From: Formicarius rufipectus
Lineage: Eukaryota; Chordata; Aves; Passeriformes; Formicariidae
Direction: 5' to 3'
NCBI GenBank assembly: GCA_013399695.1
Contig: VXAU01001761.1
Coordinates: 441,936-505,935, forward strand
DNA length: 64,000 bases
The translations under genes and the position numbers were made by a program. The notes beneath the pieces are model-generated. The model ran no database searches, was not told where the DNA came from, and worked only from the letters and a program-made list of their open reading frames with translations. This document shows, one piece after another, positions 1-12,149 of this stretch (its first letter is position 1; each line of letters begins with the position of its first letter).

Positions 1-1005
1 TTTTTTTTTCAACTATGTAGGGTTGTAAAACAAACTATAACATTACCATTTCCTATTTCAGTAATAGCACAATTTTCAGTACTTAATTTTTTCAATATTC
101 AGACAGTAGCCAAAGCACAAATTTTTCATAACATGGTAGGATTTAATGATGATCTACTACTATACTTCTGATAAAAGGGCTTTGTGTCAAAGCACTTGTT
201 CCTACACAGCCTGATAATGCTGCACATAGAACAAAAAATTTTTATGGTTAATTTACATATTTATTTTTTCTAAGCACCAAAGAAAACCAGCTTTTCTCCA
301 TTCCAGAGCTGTGACCTATCAGATTTTGCCACAGAATAATTGCATTGTCTGGTAAAATGGCTGAGTTGTTGCCCATGACAAAAATCTTTGTCCTTTTGGG
401 AACTTGTGGAGAAATTTTGCTCTGGGTGAAGTTCTCAGTTTTGCTTAATCATTTGTTGTTGTTGATATTATCTGTTTTTATAAGAACAATTCAGAATGAG
501 AATGGTAGCAGTTTCACAGTCTCCACAACTCAATAAATTTCTGAAATATGAAAATTTTGATAGCTTGTAATCCAAGAAATAAATAAACAGATTCATAATT
601 TGGTATTTTTCTCAAACCATTTACAAAGGTCTAGAGAAAGAAAAGGATGCTATTTTGAAGTTCTGATGGTTTTTCTTTTGACTGTTAGGCCAAAATTATG
701 AAATATTGTGTATTCCAAACAAAAGTTAACATGAACTAACTCTGAATATATAGAAACAGCACACCCAATTCTTCTTTTGTCTTTCTGTCCATTGTTGTTT
801 TTTTCTGTGAAATAACATTAGAGTTAAAAAGGAGACTAATGAAAGGTGTGAAAACTGCCAAGACAGTTGCCATGGTTTTAAATCCAGTTGTAGCCAACAA
901 AGTTAGGAAAAAAAAGCAACACAGGAGGAACATTAGGAAGTCTAAGGCATCATCAGTAATATTGTATGGGATATATGTCAGTACTCTGACTCACTGAAAA
1001 ATACA
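1..1005. other. Intergenic/intronic, no gene seen
   Basis: AT-rich sequence beginning in a short T run. Open frames are under 70 codons and lack recognisable domains or flanking splice signals. I see no repeat family here that I can name. Confidence 0.6.
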
Positions 1006-1073
1006 GGGCCCAGTTATAGTCTCCTTCAGATTTGATGGCAAAAATCCCATTTACTTCAATAACACTGGACAGG
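1006..1073. mobile_element. Relic of an amniote palindromic DNA-transposon-like repeat
   Basis: The stretch contains a block reading gggcccagtt, then ggcaaaaatcccatttactt and caata. It resembles an old dispersed amniote repeat whose core is a near-palindrome around 'cattgacttcaatgg', flanked by 'ggcccagattct'-type ends. Resemblance is by recall of the repeat consensus. Both strands look alike by design, so no strand is given. It is heavily diverged and short, so the call is tentative. Confidence 0.45.
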
Positions 1074-3177
1074 AACTTCTATTTGGAACATTATTATCAT
1101 ATTTATTTTAGTTGGCTGAAGTACTTCTTCTATTATTTCCCATAACTTGAATGTAAAATGACTTTTCAACAACAGATATAGTATACCACAGCAACAGTAT
1201 TCTTGTTGATGGTAGGAGATGTTGAAGAATTCGCAGTCTACAGATAATTATTCTTTTCCACCTGTAAATATGAAATTTAATTTTGTGAAGCAACGCTGTT
1301 TTCAAGTAAAGCTGTAATTCACAGTACCTTACTGGATACCTGTGCAGAGAACTGGAAGGTCATAGGTATTTTAGTGCAGCCTCTGTTGTTATTTGTAAAT
1401 TCAAGGGACACTTTACTTGTGTATTAAAGATGGTTCAGATGTTATCCAATAAACTGTATTTCACTGAGCTAGCTTAGAGATCAGTGTACAGTACAGCAAG
1501 AAAAACAAAAGGTGTATTAAAGACCAGCTCAGGAACAGAAAAATATCATAGGTGGAAAAGTTCAACATTGCAACCTGTTTTCCGGTCAGGATTTACTAAA
1601 ATTGTATGAAGAATTAACAGTATAAAATTCTCCTTGACACTGGAAATATTATTCATAATCGAGTAATATTGAACTGAGGCATCTAAAGAAGCAGTTGTTT
1701 TTTTAAACCTGCTTTTTCCCCCACATATCATGCTGTGTACTTCTTGGATTCAGCTGATTGGTTTTAAAGAACTGAACACTTCACAAAGCAATAGCAGTAA
1801 TGACTATAAGTACGGTCAGTCACACATGGCTTCCTACATTAAGTCCAAATGGGAAACTTTGATAGGCATAGCTATTTGGAATAAAACTATGTTCTAATGC
1901 CAACTATCTGATGACCTGATAATTAAAGGGTCAATTGAATTTATTGGATTTAATTTTTTACTAGGAAAGCAATTTTGATAATTTTTAGGTTTAGTTTAAA
2001 AATTGTGAATAACTGCTCCAGTTATATATATTGAAGGATCATATTTTTAGAAATACAGAGATAATTCAAAACATATGGGCTCTGAAGAGTGTCTTTGTAC
2101 ATAACTTTCTCAAAACAGGTTCCATCAGTTCCAAGGTATTTATGCTGCACTTTCTTATAAACCACAGCAGGCTGAGGTGAATAATTGAGGTGACTGACAT
2201 GACAGGGTTACTGCAGGCAGTTGTGTCCCTTCGATGACTAGGATGACCTTGGTGACATGGGATCCTCAAAGAGAGAAAGGACTCCTGCTAACTCAGGCAA
2301 ACAAGGTGCTTCAGGTGCCTGCAATACCTGTAGGACCTGGATGTCTTGCGTCACTGTGGTGACTGCAATGACCCAAGACACCTAACACACCTTGGGCAAT
2401 CCACACTTCTCTGGATGCTATAACAAAAGTAGATGAACACAGAAATTCCAGTTTTCTATGCCTGGAAATCAGCTGCAGCACAGAGCTTACTAAAGTTCTG
2501 ATACTTGTCAAATTTTGGAGGCCTAAAACTCCTATCCTTAAGCTGCCTAAGGCTATTTATCATGATGTCCCAGCAAAAATCTCCCTAAAGATAACTGAAA
2601 TATTACTGAGAGATTGACTTTGGGACTTTCTTTGACACAGGGCCACTGGGAGACCCCACCACTGACCTTATGCAGGAGAAAAACGAGCAGTAAACTCAGG
2701 GACAGCAAGGGCTACTGTCACTAGGTACAGTCCAGATGAGACCTTAGACACAACATAAATCCAAATCGATGGTGAGGCTAGTGCAGAATCAATTTTGGTG
2801 GTAGTAGTAGAAAAAGACAAAAATGCTATGAGTGGACACAACTGAAAATCCAATGCACTGTTTTGCTGTTGGTTTTTGGCTATTTTAGCTCTGCCTTTTC
2901 TATGACCAAAATATAACATGGCTTAGGAAAGTGGTCCAAATGGTGTTCTGAATGAAATATAATAATTTTTATTTTCTCCAGCCAAAAGTATATTTAGCCC
3001 TGGAACAATAAATCTATCTTTGTATTGATGGAAGCAGTGAAAAGCTATTGCAATCAAAGTGCATATTTTTGAGGTGATAAAACAGCTATCTCCAAAGTCT
3101 TGTGCCCCCAATTCAGTACAGCCCTCTTTTGAAGTTACAATGGGTCTGCAGGATGGACAACTCCAGGGTTTGTCTCC
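1074..3177. other. Intergenic/intronic, no gene seen
   Basis: Unique-looking AT-rich DNA. The part from about 2150 to 2450 has somewhat higher GC, with repeated short words such as 'aggtgc' and 'acctgtagg', but no coding pattern. Open frames on the minus strand (67-83 codons) match nothing I know. Confidence 0.55.
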
Positions 3178-3305
3178 TGGTTGTTTGTTTTTGTTTTTGT
3201 TTTTGTTTGTTTTGTTTTTTGTTTTTTTTTTTTTTTTTTTTTTTGGTTTTTTTTTTGTTTTTGGGGTTTTTTGTTTGTTTTTTTGTTTTGTTTTGTTTTG
3301 TTTTG

Positions 3306-3336
<31 letters not shown>

Positions 3337-3337
3337 T
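3178..3337. repeat. 160-base G/T-only tract with (TTTTG)10
   Basis: Every base from 3178 to 3337 is G or T. The 3' part is a pure pentanucleotide microsatellite, ten exact copies of TTTTG at 3281-3330. The 5' part mixes TTTG and TTTTTG units and long T runs. The low-complexity open frames crossing it in several frames (runs of Phe/Val/Cys or Lys/Asn/Thr) are by-products of the tract and not genes. Confidence 0.95.
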
Positions 3338-3344
3338 CCAGCCA

Positions 3345-3368
3345 GTACAACAGAATGTACAACAGAAT
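3345..3368 (+). repeat. Exact 12-bp tandem duplication beside the TTTTG array
   Basis: GTACAACAGAAT occurs twice with no gap (3345-3356 and 3357-3368), seven bases past the end of the G/T tract. It looks like a local replication-slippage duplication at the edge of the microsatellite. Confidence 0.9.
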
Positions 3369-4790
3369 GGGTTGTGGGCATGAAAAGCAGTGTAGTTGTA
3401 AAAACCAGAGCAGTCTGCCCTCTAGTTTACCCTTTTATATTGCACCAAGCATTGCACTTCATATGCAGTACTCTGGGAATTTAACATTTCCTAGAAATAT
3501 TTTGTATAACTATTTGGTCCATCACTTCCTATTACCTTTATTGCATTAAGATGATAAAAATAATATTGTTATATATTTAGTCATCTACTTAATATAAAAA
3601 AGATGTGTTATCCATTAAGAACATTTAATTAAATATTTATTTTTTTTTCCTCAGTATGAAGCATTTTAGAATAAGCTTATTGAATCTTACAAGTATTAAA
3701 TCATGAAGAGTAAGTTTCCTCTATTACACTGTGTAATGTGTAGTCGTAGTAGTCAGGTTTTTTTGCTGTTCATCTCTAGGGAGATATTAAAGAGCTGCCA
3801 CTTTCACTAAAACCATTGATTTGTTTTGGGTTGGTTTGGGTTTTTACATCTGTTCAGGTTGTACATCTTAGTTAAAGGAAGTGAGAATAATATCAGTGCA
3901 GCATGCAAAGATTAGTTTTCCACCTGGCACTGTCAAGAATGGAAAGTTCTGTTCATGTGTACGAAATCCTTCATATTATAAACCATTCCCTTATCTTATT
4001 ATCAAGTCACAACTAAGACCTGGTTTGTTCTTCTCCTTTGAGCTTAATAAGACCGCCTCATATGAAAATTAAGCTAATGTTCTCTCAGAATGGCCTGATG
4101 ATATAATTGTAAGAGAACTTTTGGAATTATGAATGTACTGAACTTGTTATTAAATATCTTCTTTCACAGCTTGGATGAGCTCTGTACTGAAAATTGTAAT
4201 GAAATTCAAGATGTGCATGCAGGGCTGAACAGCCTGGAGTGAATTTGATTGTGCAAGAAAGGTTTATGATGAGGGAGGATGAGACTGAATTCACACTGAA
4301 ATTGTATTATATCATTCTCAGTAGGAGGAGTATACTTTAATTGACCTGTGTATGAAAAACAAAGAAATGTTAATAGCCTTATTTACTGAAAGATATAAGC
4401 TATATAATGACTTTGCCTCTAACATGGTCATATACATTATATTCAAACACTTATGGTTATAATCTTCTTTATTCCTTCACTCTTAACATAACAGAATCAA
4501 CCTAGTCTTAAAGTACACTGAGTGATACTGTGATAAGCATCAGGGTGTACCCACACTCTTCATCAAACATTAAAGGGTTTGAAGGCAGGAGTCTGGGATG
4601 ACTTTTACACCCTGTGCAATCTACCGATTCCTCCAGGGTGTGTGTGTGTCAGGAATATGGGAACTGGGAACCAAGTCTTTTAAAAAGCAGATGCAGTGGG
4701 AGGTGTATATATGTCTGAGTGCTATAATGGCAACTGCTCTTTCAGCAATTCAGAGCTGAGGAAAGGCATTGATAGTACACAATATTTTAC
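3369..4790. other. Intergenic/intronic, no gene seen
   Basis: AT-rich DNA with a small G/T-only tract at 3820-3845. No repeat family or exon is recognisable. Confidence 0.55.
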
Positions 4791-4948
4791 TTATATATTT
4801 GTCAAGGTATTCCATTCTAGTTCTGATTTATTTGCAATGCTGGCATCATCAATTTCTATCTCTGCAGTAAAACTACTTTTAGGAGCAGGGAAAATAGCAG
4901 TAAATGTGTCCATTTCCATCAGTGGAGGTAGTTTTAACCATGGATTTA
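4791..4948 (-). other. Possible terminal exon, unassigned
   Basis: Read on the minus strand, a pyrimidine-leaning stretch ending in TCACTCAG (AG at plus 4950-4949) is followed by a frame open for 51 codons before a TAA at 4793-4791. The peptide begins N-P-W-L-K-L-P-P-L-M-E-M and later has E-I-E-I-D-D-A-S. It has a balanced composition, with acidic, proline and tryptophan residues rather than the Lys/Phe/Ile bias of random AT-rich frames. I do not recognise the protein. No polyadenylation signal or partner exon was found, and the opposite strand is also open here, so chance is quite possible. Confidence 0.2.
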
Positions 4949-7240
4949 CTGAGTGACAAACAAATGTTTTGATCATTACCTATAATGACAGCAGAAGCTT
5001 CTGTGGCCAGGAGGAAGTCATAGTGAAATACAGTGCCCTGTTAGCTGAAAGCAGATCAATTTAAGGGGAAAAAGAAAAAAAAAACAAACCCAAAAAACGG
5101 ACAAACTTCTTTATTTTATTTCTTAATGGTATGAGTAATTAAGCATGAAGAGAAACCTGCCAGAAGTAGTGGTTAAATTTTTTGGCCACATCAGATCCTT
5201 CAATAGAAAAAAAAAACCAAACCAAACCAAACTAAACAAACCAAAAAACCAGAACTGTTAAAAAAGATACTGTAACTCTAAAAGGAGTTAATTTGCTGCA
5301 CAAATTCTTAGAGCAAGGGCTTGTCTTATTGAGGAGGAAGCCTGGATGTTCACAGTAGTAATTTTAGCTTCAGCTACCTGATGATGAGAGTTTAACAGCT
5401 CTCCATTTCTGCTGTAGCCCATTCTCTTGCCCTACATTTATCTGCAGGCCATGATGAGCTTTACCAGATAAAAAAGTCATGTGTAGAAAATATTTTCAGT
5501 AGACACACTTATTCCAAACAATACAGGATGAGCAGAAAAAGCAAAACTATTAATGTCGTCATAATTTATGCTGATTTTTCATAAATCATGGTCGATCCTG
5601 TCACAATCATGACATTAAAGACAACCGAGAAATATCTTATCTACAATTCTGAACTTCATCTGTACACCACAGAAAAAGTAAATCTTCCCAAAATGCTCTA
5701 TGCAATAGTTTTTTCTCAAGGATGAACCTTGTTTTCCTTAGAAAAAAATCCAACCAACCAACCAAAACCAACAACAAAAAAGCAACAACAAAAATCCCAC
5801 AAAATCTTTGGACTAGTTAATCAATTAAAAGTTTATAATACATCTCAAAATGTTAGATTTCCACCCTGTCACACCTGCAAATCGCCAGTATCTTGTATTT
5901 AATTAAAGTATATGTTCCAGGAAGGCATCAAGTGGAAGACACTAACACGGATCAAAGGCCCTGACAGTAAGAATTCTGACATGCAGATGTCTTCCCTCAT
6001 TAGCTCATTTTAGTGACTAATCAATTAGAAGTACGTGCTTTGCTTGTACTAATAGTCTCTTTTAGCCACCGGCTTTATATTCCAGTCCTGTTTCTTATTA
6101 GCTTTATTCTGGTCTGATATCTACAAACATATTCGTCTCTAATCCAAAATCGTAGCTATATCATGACAGCATAAACCATGATGTGGCTTATGAGCAGGAT
6201 CAGAAAACATCTGAAAACTGCATTTTGCTTTTGAATCTTGTGATAACCAACTACAGGAAATTTTCATTCCCCTACAAAGTGCCATGAGAAATCATAGGGT
6301 TTGGTATCCACTCACCTTTCTAACTTCTGGGAGCAGAACTTTATGCAGTGACTGCATTTAATTCCCTTGGAGATAAATGTGGGCAGTAAGAGCGACGAAT
6401 CTTTTCAAGATGCCAGATTTTTCCTTTCCTCCTTTTCTCCTGCATCAAGTGGATATGTAAGGGCAATGTCATTCCTCTTAGGTAAATGCAAGACTGAGTG
6501 ATACTAACATTTCTAATGAACTCCTAGAAGAAAGAAGGAAAACTCGGCTGGTGACTCCTGGCTCTGCAGCAGCTAAGGGAACAGTGAGTCTCAAAAGGGA
6601 CTTGCAGTGTCACATTTCTCATCTGTGATTGCCACTGCAATACTACTTTACAGTGGACTGATAGTGCTTTGGTGATGTGATACAGCTTTTAATCTATTAT
6701 CAGGACTAAGTAGCTAGCCAATGTATTTTTTGCAATCATTTGCCATAAAACAGATTGCTTCACTTAAGAGGAAAATAGTATCATGTTCATGATATTCTCT
6801 GGCATATTTTGGGTTTAATGAATTTTAGTCAGAATGTGAGGAGGTATGTAGAAGTTTTACTGAACTCTTGTGATAATTTTTAGAAATATTTGTTATATAG
6901 TTTATCAATACACATACATTTCCTTATATTTTACTTTCCCCTCATCCCTTGCTTTATTTCTACTACAATATTTTAATGAATAAATTCCATGATGGACTAG
7001 TTCACTGAATACGTGAGAAAAACATTAGTAATGGAAAGCAAATGCATGAATATTGCATAAATTCCATATATTTACTTCATGCCCTAAGGACACCTTTATT
7101 TGTACTAGATAGTGTTTCATGAACAGTTCAAGTTCCTGAAATATGTTTGTTGTTTTGTTGAGCAGATGTATCCCAGTATAGTCACAGATGAAACCAAGCA
7201 AAATACATAAAAACAACTCCTCAGGGCACAATAAACTTTT
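4949..7240. other. Intergenic/intronic with A/C-only tracts
   Basis: No gene seen. A/C-dominated tracts lie at 5075-5098, 5207-5251 (one T) and 5750-5781, with words such as ccaaacc and aaccaacc. They are the reverse-strand form of the G/T tracts found elsewhere in the window. The rest is ordinary AT-rich sequence. Confidence 0.6.
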
Positions 7241-7309
7241 AAGGTCCAAATCCTGGTGTCTGCTATTGATGTACAACTCCCAGTGATGTCAATGGAAGTT
7301 TCATGTACA
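7241..7309. mobile_element. Relic of an amniote palindromic DNA-transposon-like repeat
   Basis: The stretch holds aaggtccaaatcctg followed by caactcccagtgatgtcaat and ggaag. The order 'tccaaatcctg ... aactccca-tga-gtcaatgg' is that of the same old palindromic amniote repeat proposed at 1006-1073, here somewhat better preserved. The assignment is from recall of the consensus. Confidence 0.5.
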
Positions 7310-7689
7310 TATCTGAAAACAGATGATGTCCTTTATCATAGCAAGGGAAAACATGAACCAACAAAGTTTTGAAGAAAACAGAAACTGGAGTTCATGGGAG
7401 GAGTGACCTAAGAACTGTTGGTCCCACTTCAGACACCTATCAGTTGCCAGCATTATCCTGTTGCTTAGCAGTCAGAACAGCTTTCAAAAAAATTTCCTCA
7501 CTTTTCTATAGTTTCAGTGTATAGCTCAGAGGGGATAAAAGTCACATCTGAAATATGCTGGTTATCCTGGATTCCTGATGGGCCAACTTCACTAATTGGT
7601 GCAATAGGGATACAGACTGGGGGCTCTTGTCAATGTGTAATTCATAAACTGTCGCCCACCCAACTCTACCTGGAGAAAACTCTACCAAG
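7310..7689. other. Intergenic/intronic, no gene seen
   Basis: No repeat or exon recognised. A 74-codon open frame starting near 7517 runs into the CR1 fragment downstream and is not credible as a gene. Confidence 0.5.
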
Positions 7690-7945
7690 GTCAGAGGAAA
7701 TTACCTCTAGTTGCAGCAGGGTAGGTTTAGATTACATATAAGGAAAAATGTCTTTCCTGGAAGGGTGATCAGGCAGTGGAACAGGTTGCCCAGGGAAGTG
7801 GTGGAATACCATTCCTGAAAGTTTTAAAAGGCATGTGGATGTGTAACTTGGGGAAATGGTTTAGGGGTGAACACAGTGGTGCTCTGTTAATGCTTGGACT
7901 TAATGATCTTAGACTTATTTTCTAACCTTAATGATTTTATCATAC
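7690..7945 (+). mobile_element. CR1 LINE, 3' fragment
   Basis: This is the 3' noncoding end of a CR1 retrotransposon, the main LINE of birds. Diagnostic blocks in order are gggtaggtttagatta, ggaacaggttgcccagggaa followed by gtggtggaat, then acttaatgatcttagac, and a closing ctaaccttaatgatttta. The element is 5'-truncated with no reverse-transcriptase frame. Its usual terminal octamer repeat (ATTCTATG) is reduced to atgattttatcat. Divergence from the consensus I recall is moderate, so the insertion is old. Confidence 0.9.
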
Positions 7946-10006
7946 ATGAGTCTTAGCTCTGTTTTCCTTCCCATATTTCGAAGAGCTAACTGTGGGTACA
8001 GACAGCATCAGCAACACAAGCAGGTTCCACCTTGCAAGCTTTTGGCATCCAACTGGGACTTGGTGATCCGTGTTCACAGGCAGATGCTTCCAGAGGCAAT
8101 TCATCTCATGTTTAAACTGAACTGCCCTCTCAAAGTGCCTTTTTGTCTTTATCTGCTCTGGAGAGAGAGACAAGAAAACTAAATTCTTAACACAGGTATC
8201 ACAGTTTGGCCCCTAAAACATGGCAGAGTAAATCTAGAACAGAATGTTTACTACATTGTAGATTTCTACCCCAGTATGAGCTACAAAGTAGTGATATTAT
8301 GCAGATATACTGCAATGTATGGACATCTGAGTTGAAAATAAATGAACTATATACTAATTGCTGAAAGCAGTTGTAAAGTTTTTTCTGAGCACCAGAAACA
8401 GTGAAAAATCTTTCTGTTAGTTTGGCCTTTTCTTGATGATTCCTTGAGTAGTCCACCTGAATGCCTCATTTGGTTCCCTCTGACAGAAAGGAAACTCTGG
8501 TCTTATGTGTTAATAGAGTGATTGGAGGCACTGCACTAGGTTCTGTGTGTGAGGAAACTCAGCTTTAGTGCAGCATCAATTGCTTACTCAGCAGCAAATG
8601 CAGTCAATGCTTTTTAACTAATTGCCTATTTATTTCTGCACTCTTTGACTGTTGAGATTTTGTCATGAGACAGGCCAGATGGTACAGACATTGACACCTG
8701 TAATTAAGGGAGACATAAAAGTTGCAGCATTATGACTTAGCCCTTGTAAAGGCCCCCAGCTTGTTTTAAAAATTCTGTTGTCTATGCTTATGGACTCAGC
8801 TGTATTTTGAATGCTGAATTTCTTAAAAGAACCCATAACTTTTCGAACATGACTCCTAGGAATCAATTTTAATTTCCTAATTTAGTTGATGACAGATTTG
8901 GGAAGGGCTCTTCTAGGAGTCCCTTCTTTTTGTGCATGAAGAAGGGTATGTATTTAATGCAACCAGCCATACAGTAAAGTCTAAACAGCAGAGTTTAAAG
9001 GCAGTTGGTGAAGAAATTCTGTCAACACAGCCTCAACTGAGATGTAACACCAGAGAATCAATTATCAGATTCAGTTTTCTACAAAATTTATTTTTCTTTT
9101 TTAGGCAAATAGAAAATACCTCACAAGACATTTTTCTTTAACTCGTTCAATTTTCCTGGAAAGCAGGGAGTGACCCTGCCTCTGTAATAAGCTTTACGTA
9201 TTCATGCTTTGATTCATAATGTGGGGGGAAACCCACATTACCACTATTTACAGTCACCTCCTGATGAAAACAACAACAGAAAAAAGCAGTTACCAATCAA
9301 GTATGACTTTATGAAATTGACTGATAGCACTGAGAGAAGAATCTGTAAAATCAAGACAGTAAATAGTCACAGTCCCTGGGTGTATTTATTTTTGACCAAA
9401 AAGTCTGAATATGCATGTTTCCTTCTGAGTTTTAAAGCCTGTAACTAAGAGCCTGCTATAGCACCAGCACACTAAAACACCTAAGCCGTTTATACTAGTT
9501 TGCAAGCTGTTTATTCAACTGAACGTACTACATATAGGATGTTTATATACCTCACTCTGTTTATATAGGTCATGATTTAGTTTAAGCAGAGAAGAACCAG
9601 CTAAACTTACACGAGACACTGTGTTGATAGTCTGGATTTTCTTTTTCCTTTAAATCTTCATTAAATAGGTGGTCCTCTAGCCTCTGTAGATGACTTATAG
9701 CAGAAAATATACAAATAAAGTATTTTTTTCCTGTCTACACCTACAGCACCTATATGTCCTAGAGGTAGGATTTTACTTCCTGTAAGTGTCTCCGGTGATG
9801 TTGCATCACTCCAACATATGCCTTTGGCTGCTGACAACTTTTCATTTCTCTATCACTTAGACTGCTCATCCATGACACGAGAACTCCCATCATACTGAAC
9901 TCCATTATCTAAATGAGATGGAGCAGGGAGAGAAACCTTAGTTTCTCCTTTTGTGTATGCAGCTTTTAGGCAGTAATATGAACACAATGAACTTATTGGA
10001 GTTGGG
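7946..10006. other. Intergenic/intronic, no gene seen
   Basis: Open frames of 67-85 codons occur on both strands, but none carries a recognisable domain. No named repeat was identified. Confidence 0.55.
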
Positions 10007-10038
10007 AGTAATGGTGTGAGATTGCTCACACCATTACT
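10007..10038. repeat. Perfect 14-bp inverted repeat with 4-nt loop
   Basis: The left arm agtaatggtgtgag (10007-10020) is exactly complementary to the right arm ctcacaccattact (10025-10038), with loop attg. Transcribed from either strand it would fold into an uninterrupted 14-bp stem. The arms are mixed sequence and not an AT or GT microsatellite, so this is not simple low complexity. There is no T run directly after it and no known element around it. Confidence 0.95.
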
Positions 10039-10509
10039 TTAGATGGAAATTGAGTCTGTGCTGTCTGCACTGAAGTCTTCTTGAGGCTCTGCTTTCTGCT
10101 TTATTTTAATTCTCTTTGCCTCAAGGATAATGAATATGGAATTTTTCAAAGACCTTTCCAGCCAGCAGTCATTCCTAAGCATCAGTTATGTAACACTGGG
10201 ATTTTTGCCTTCGAGAAAGTTATTCATTTATTAGCATTATTTTTCTAGTACACTAATTATGACCTACCCTGTCTACCTTAACTCACTGGAGCAATTATTT
10301 TAAAGCTGAAATCTAGAAGTAAAAGCTTTCATTTAATCAAATTTTCATTATTCATGCATTACAAATTAAGAGTTTGATTCTCTCCTATTCACTTATACAT
10401 TGTAACTCCAGGCTTTTTTTTGTCAATGAACTTTGCAGTTAATTCCAGCTCTGATCACTAGCAGTTAGAACTTTTCAGTGCTGCCATTTTGCTTGTTCAT
10501 TTGTGTTAT
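10039..10509. other. Intergenic/intronic, no gene seen
   Basis: AT-rich sequence with no recognisable repeat or coding signal. Confidence 0.5.
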
Positions 10510-10600
10510 GATACCACCAGGTCAGACCCCATGACACTACATGCTGTCCTAACATAGACCATGGAGATGGTTCCTGACCCCACTACCTTGAAATGGTGCA
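10510..10600 (+). mobile_element. Old amniote core-SINE/MIR-type relic, 5' portion
   Basis: The blocks gtcagaccccatgacacta, catgctgtcctaacataga and gatggttcctgaccccacta follow the order of an old amniote SINE consensus (roughly 'agggccccattgtgctaggcactgtacaaacac...gacagtccctgccccaaag'). The match is by recall and is diverged, and the 3' tRNA-core half is absent. Confidence 0.45.
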
Positions 10601-12032
10601 ATATTTTTCTTTAAAAGTCAGTGGTAAAACAATGTGCCTACGAGGTAACAGTATTTCATTAATTAGTTCTACTGCCTGTGAGTACACAGTCATACATGAG
10701 CATCCCATTACTGGAAGAAAGAAGTCAAGCACACTACAGAACCACAATTAAAGTATGTCAAACTTTATTTATTATTAGGTTGTGGGTTAGATTCAGAAAC
10801 TACGCAGATATAAGAGGTAAGCATCTTATGAGGGAGAGATAAATACGTGTAAAAATAATTATTTGTCAAATACCTATGAATTGGTATTGTCTTTGGTGCA
10901 AATGCAGGTGACCAACCTGCTTAGGAAAACAGGTCTTGCTCCTTGACAAACATATTATTGAGTTCGTCTTCCTGATACTCACAGCACAGTGTGTCCCAAA
11001 CCAAGAAATTAATTGCATCAGGAGACACAAGTGACCACAACCCCATCACTTTCGAAATCATATCTGTGATTCACCTTGACTTAGCATTTGTAGAACACCT
11101 CCTTTTGTAAGTCACGCCACACCCACTTATGAATAAAGCAGCACAAAGTAATCTATAAATTATTCAGTTAATCTCTCTTATAAGGAGAGTATGAATTATT
11201 ATTCCCACTCTTATATTCTTGAATTATATCCACAGTAGAAAACAGGTCTGTGTTCATGTTTATGGTGGAGAGGGGAATGAATGCAAGGTTCATTTTAAAT
11301 CCATGAAAGAAAGGAAGCTCTGATAATTTGAATTTTGTCCTGGATGACATTTGAATTTTTTTTAAGAAACTGAGTTTGTTATACTTGATAGTGAGATGTA
11401 CATTCAAACAGATGCCCACTGTGAAGTTTTATAGGGTCATATTAAATATGTTGTAAATTGTCAAGCAAGAAAATTACATTTTGAACTGTCAATATGTCTT
11501 GTTCTTGCATCGTGTCCGTTCTGAAGATGTGTATGATTTAACAGACTGGAAATTCAGTTCAATTGAATGAGATGGTGTGTAAAATCAGTCTTTATCTTAC
11601 TTTGTAACAGACACATAAGTTTAGATGTTTAGATAGCTTGATGGTTTATATACATTGACTGAACAATCAATGGTTTTGATTCAAGATGGCTGGGTTTCAA
11701 ATTCCTTTACTGTTATGCCTGAATTTGACACGACTCATGATTGTAGAGTTTGATTCAGATAGAAGGACATCTTTCCACAGCTATGATTAAGGCCTTTTGG
11801 CTGCAGAAGAAAAAGACAGGGGCTGAACAGATACTATATAAAGTATGAAATCCATAACTTCAATGATTTTAAATACCGCAGGCCCTGAAACATTGAATTT
11901 TTCTTCCACTTATTACAGACAGAAGCCCTTCTGGACTTGCATACAACTCTGGAACACTTGTCTGGCCTTCAGGGCAGAGGAGGGAGACAAAAGCACATAG
12001 AACATGCAACACAAAGTAAGAAAAAAAGAGAA
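10601..12032. other. Intergenic/intronic, no gene seen
   Basis: Unique-looking AT-rich DNA. Open frames do not exceed 83 codons and are unrecognised. Confidence 0.5.
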
Positions 12033-12046
12033 GGTGAGTACTCACC
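12033..12046. repeat. 14-bp perfect palindrome with splice-donor core on both strands
   Basis: GGTGAGTACTCACC reads identically on both strands. The preceding AAG gives AAGGTGAGT, a strong 5' splice-site consensus on the plus strand. The minus strand carries the same GGTGAGT core. The palindrome ends three bases before the 100-bp inverted-repeat element. Confidence 0.85.
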
Positions 12047-12049
12047 GGC

Positions 12050-12149
12050 TGTGGTGGTTTGATTTTAGGCTTTCCTGGGAGACAGATCACATGGTTTGCT
12101 GTATTCAAATGAAGTATTCCATCCTATTTGCCAGGGATAAACTACCACA
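12050..12149. mobile_element. 100-bp element with 11-bp terminal inverted repeats
   Basis: The stretch starts TGTGGTGGTTT and ends AAACTACCACA. The reverse complement of the end matches the start at 10 of 11 positions. The first and last dinucleotides are TG and CA, as in LTRs, and the TGTGGTGG start resembles the end of the LTR at 53178-54232. The interior has no frame. Flanks ccggc (12045-12049) and ccaac (12150-12154) agree at 3 of 5 positions, with both differences being G-to-A, so a decayed 5-bp target duplication is possible but unproven. It could be a MITE-like element or an internally deleted LTR. Confidence 0.45.

Noticed and set aside
2923..3549. Several 75-152 codon frames rich in Phe/Val or Lys/Asn/Thr
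   Set aside because: They cross the 160-base G/T-only tract and are low-complexity artefacts.
4230..4255. gctgaacagcctggagtgaa as a possible CR1 scrap
   Set aside because: Similar to a CR1 phrase for about 17 bases only, with no supporting CR1 block on either side.
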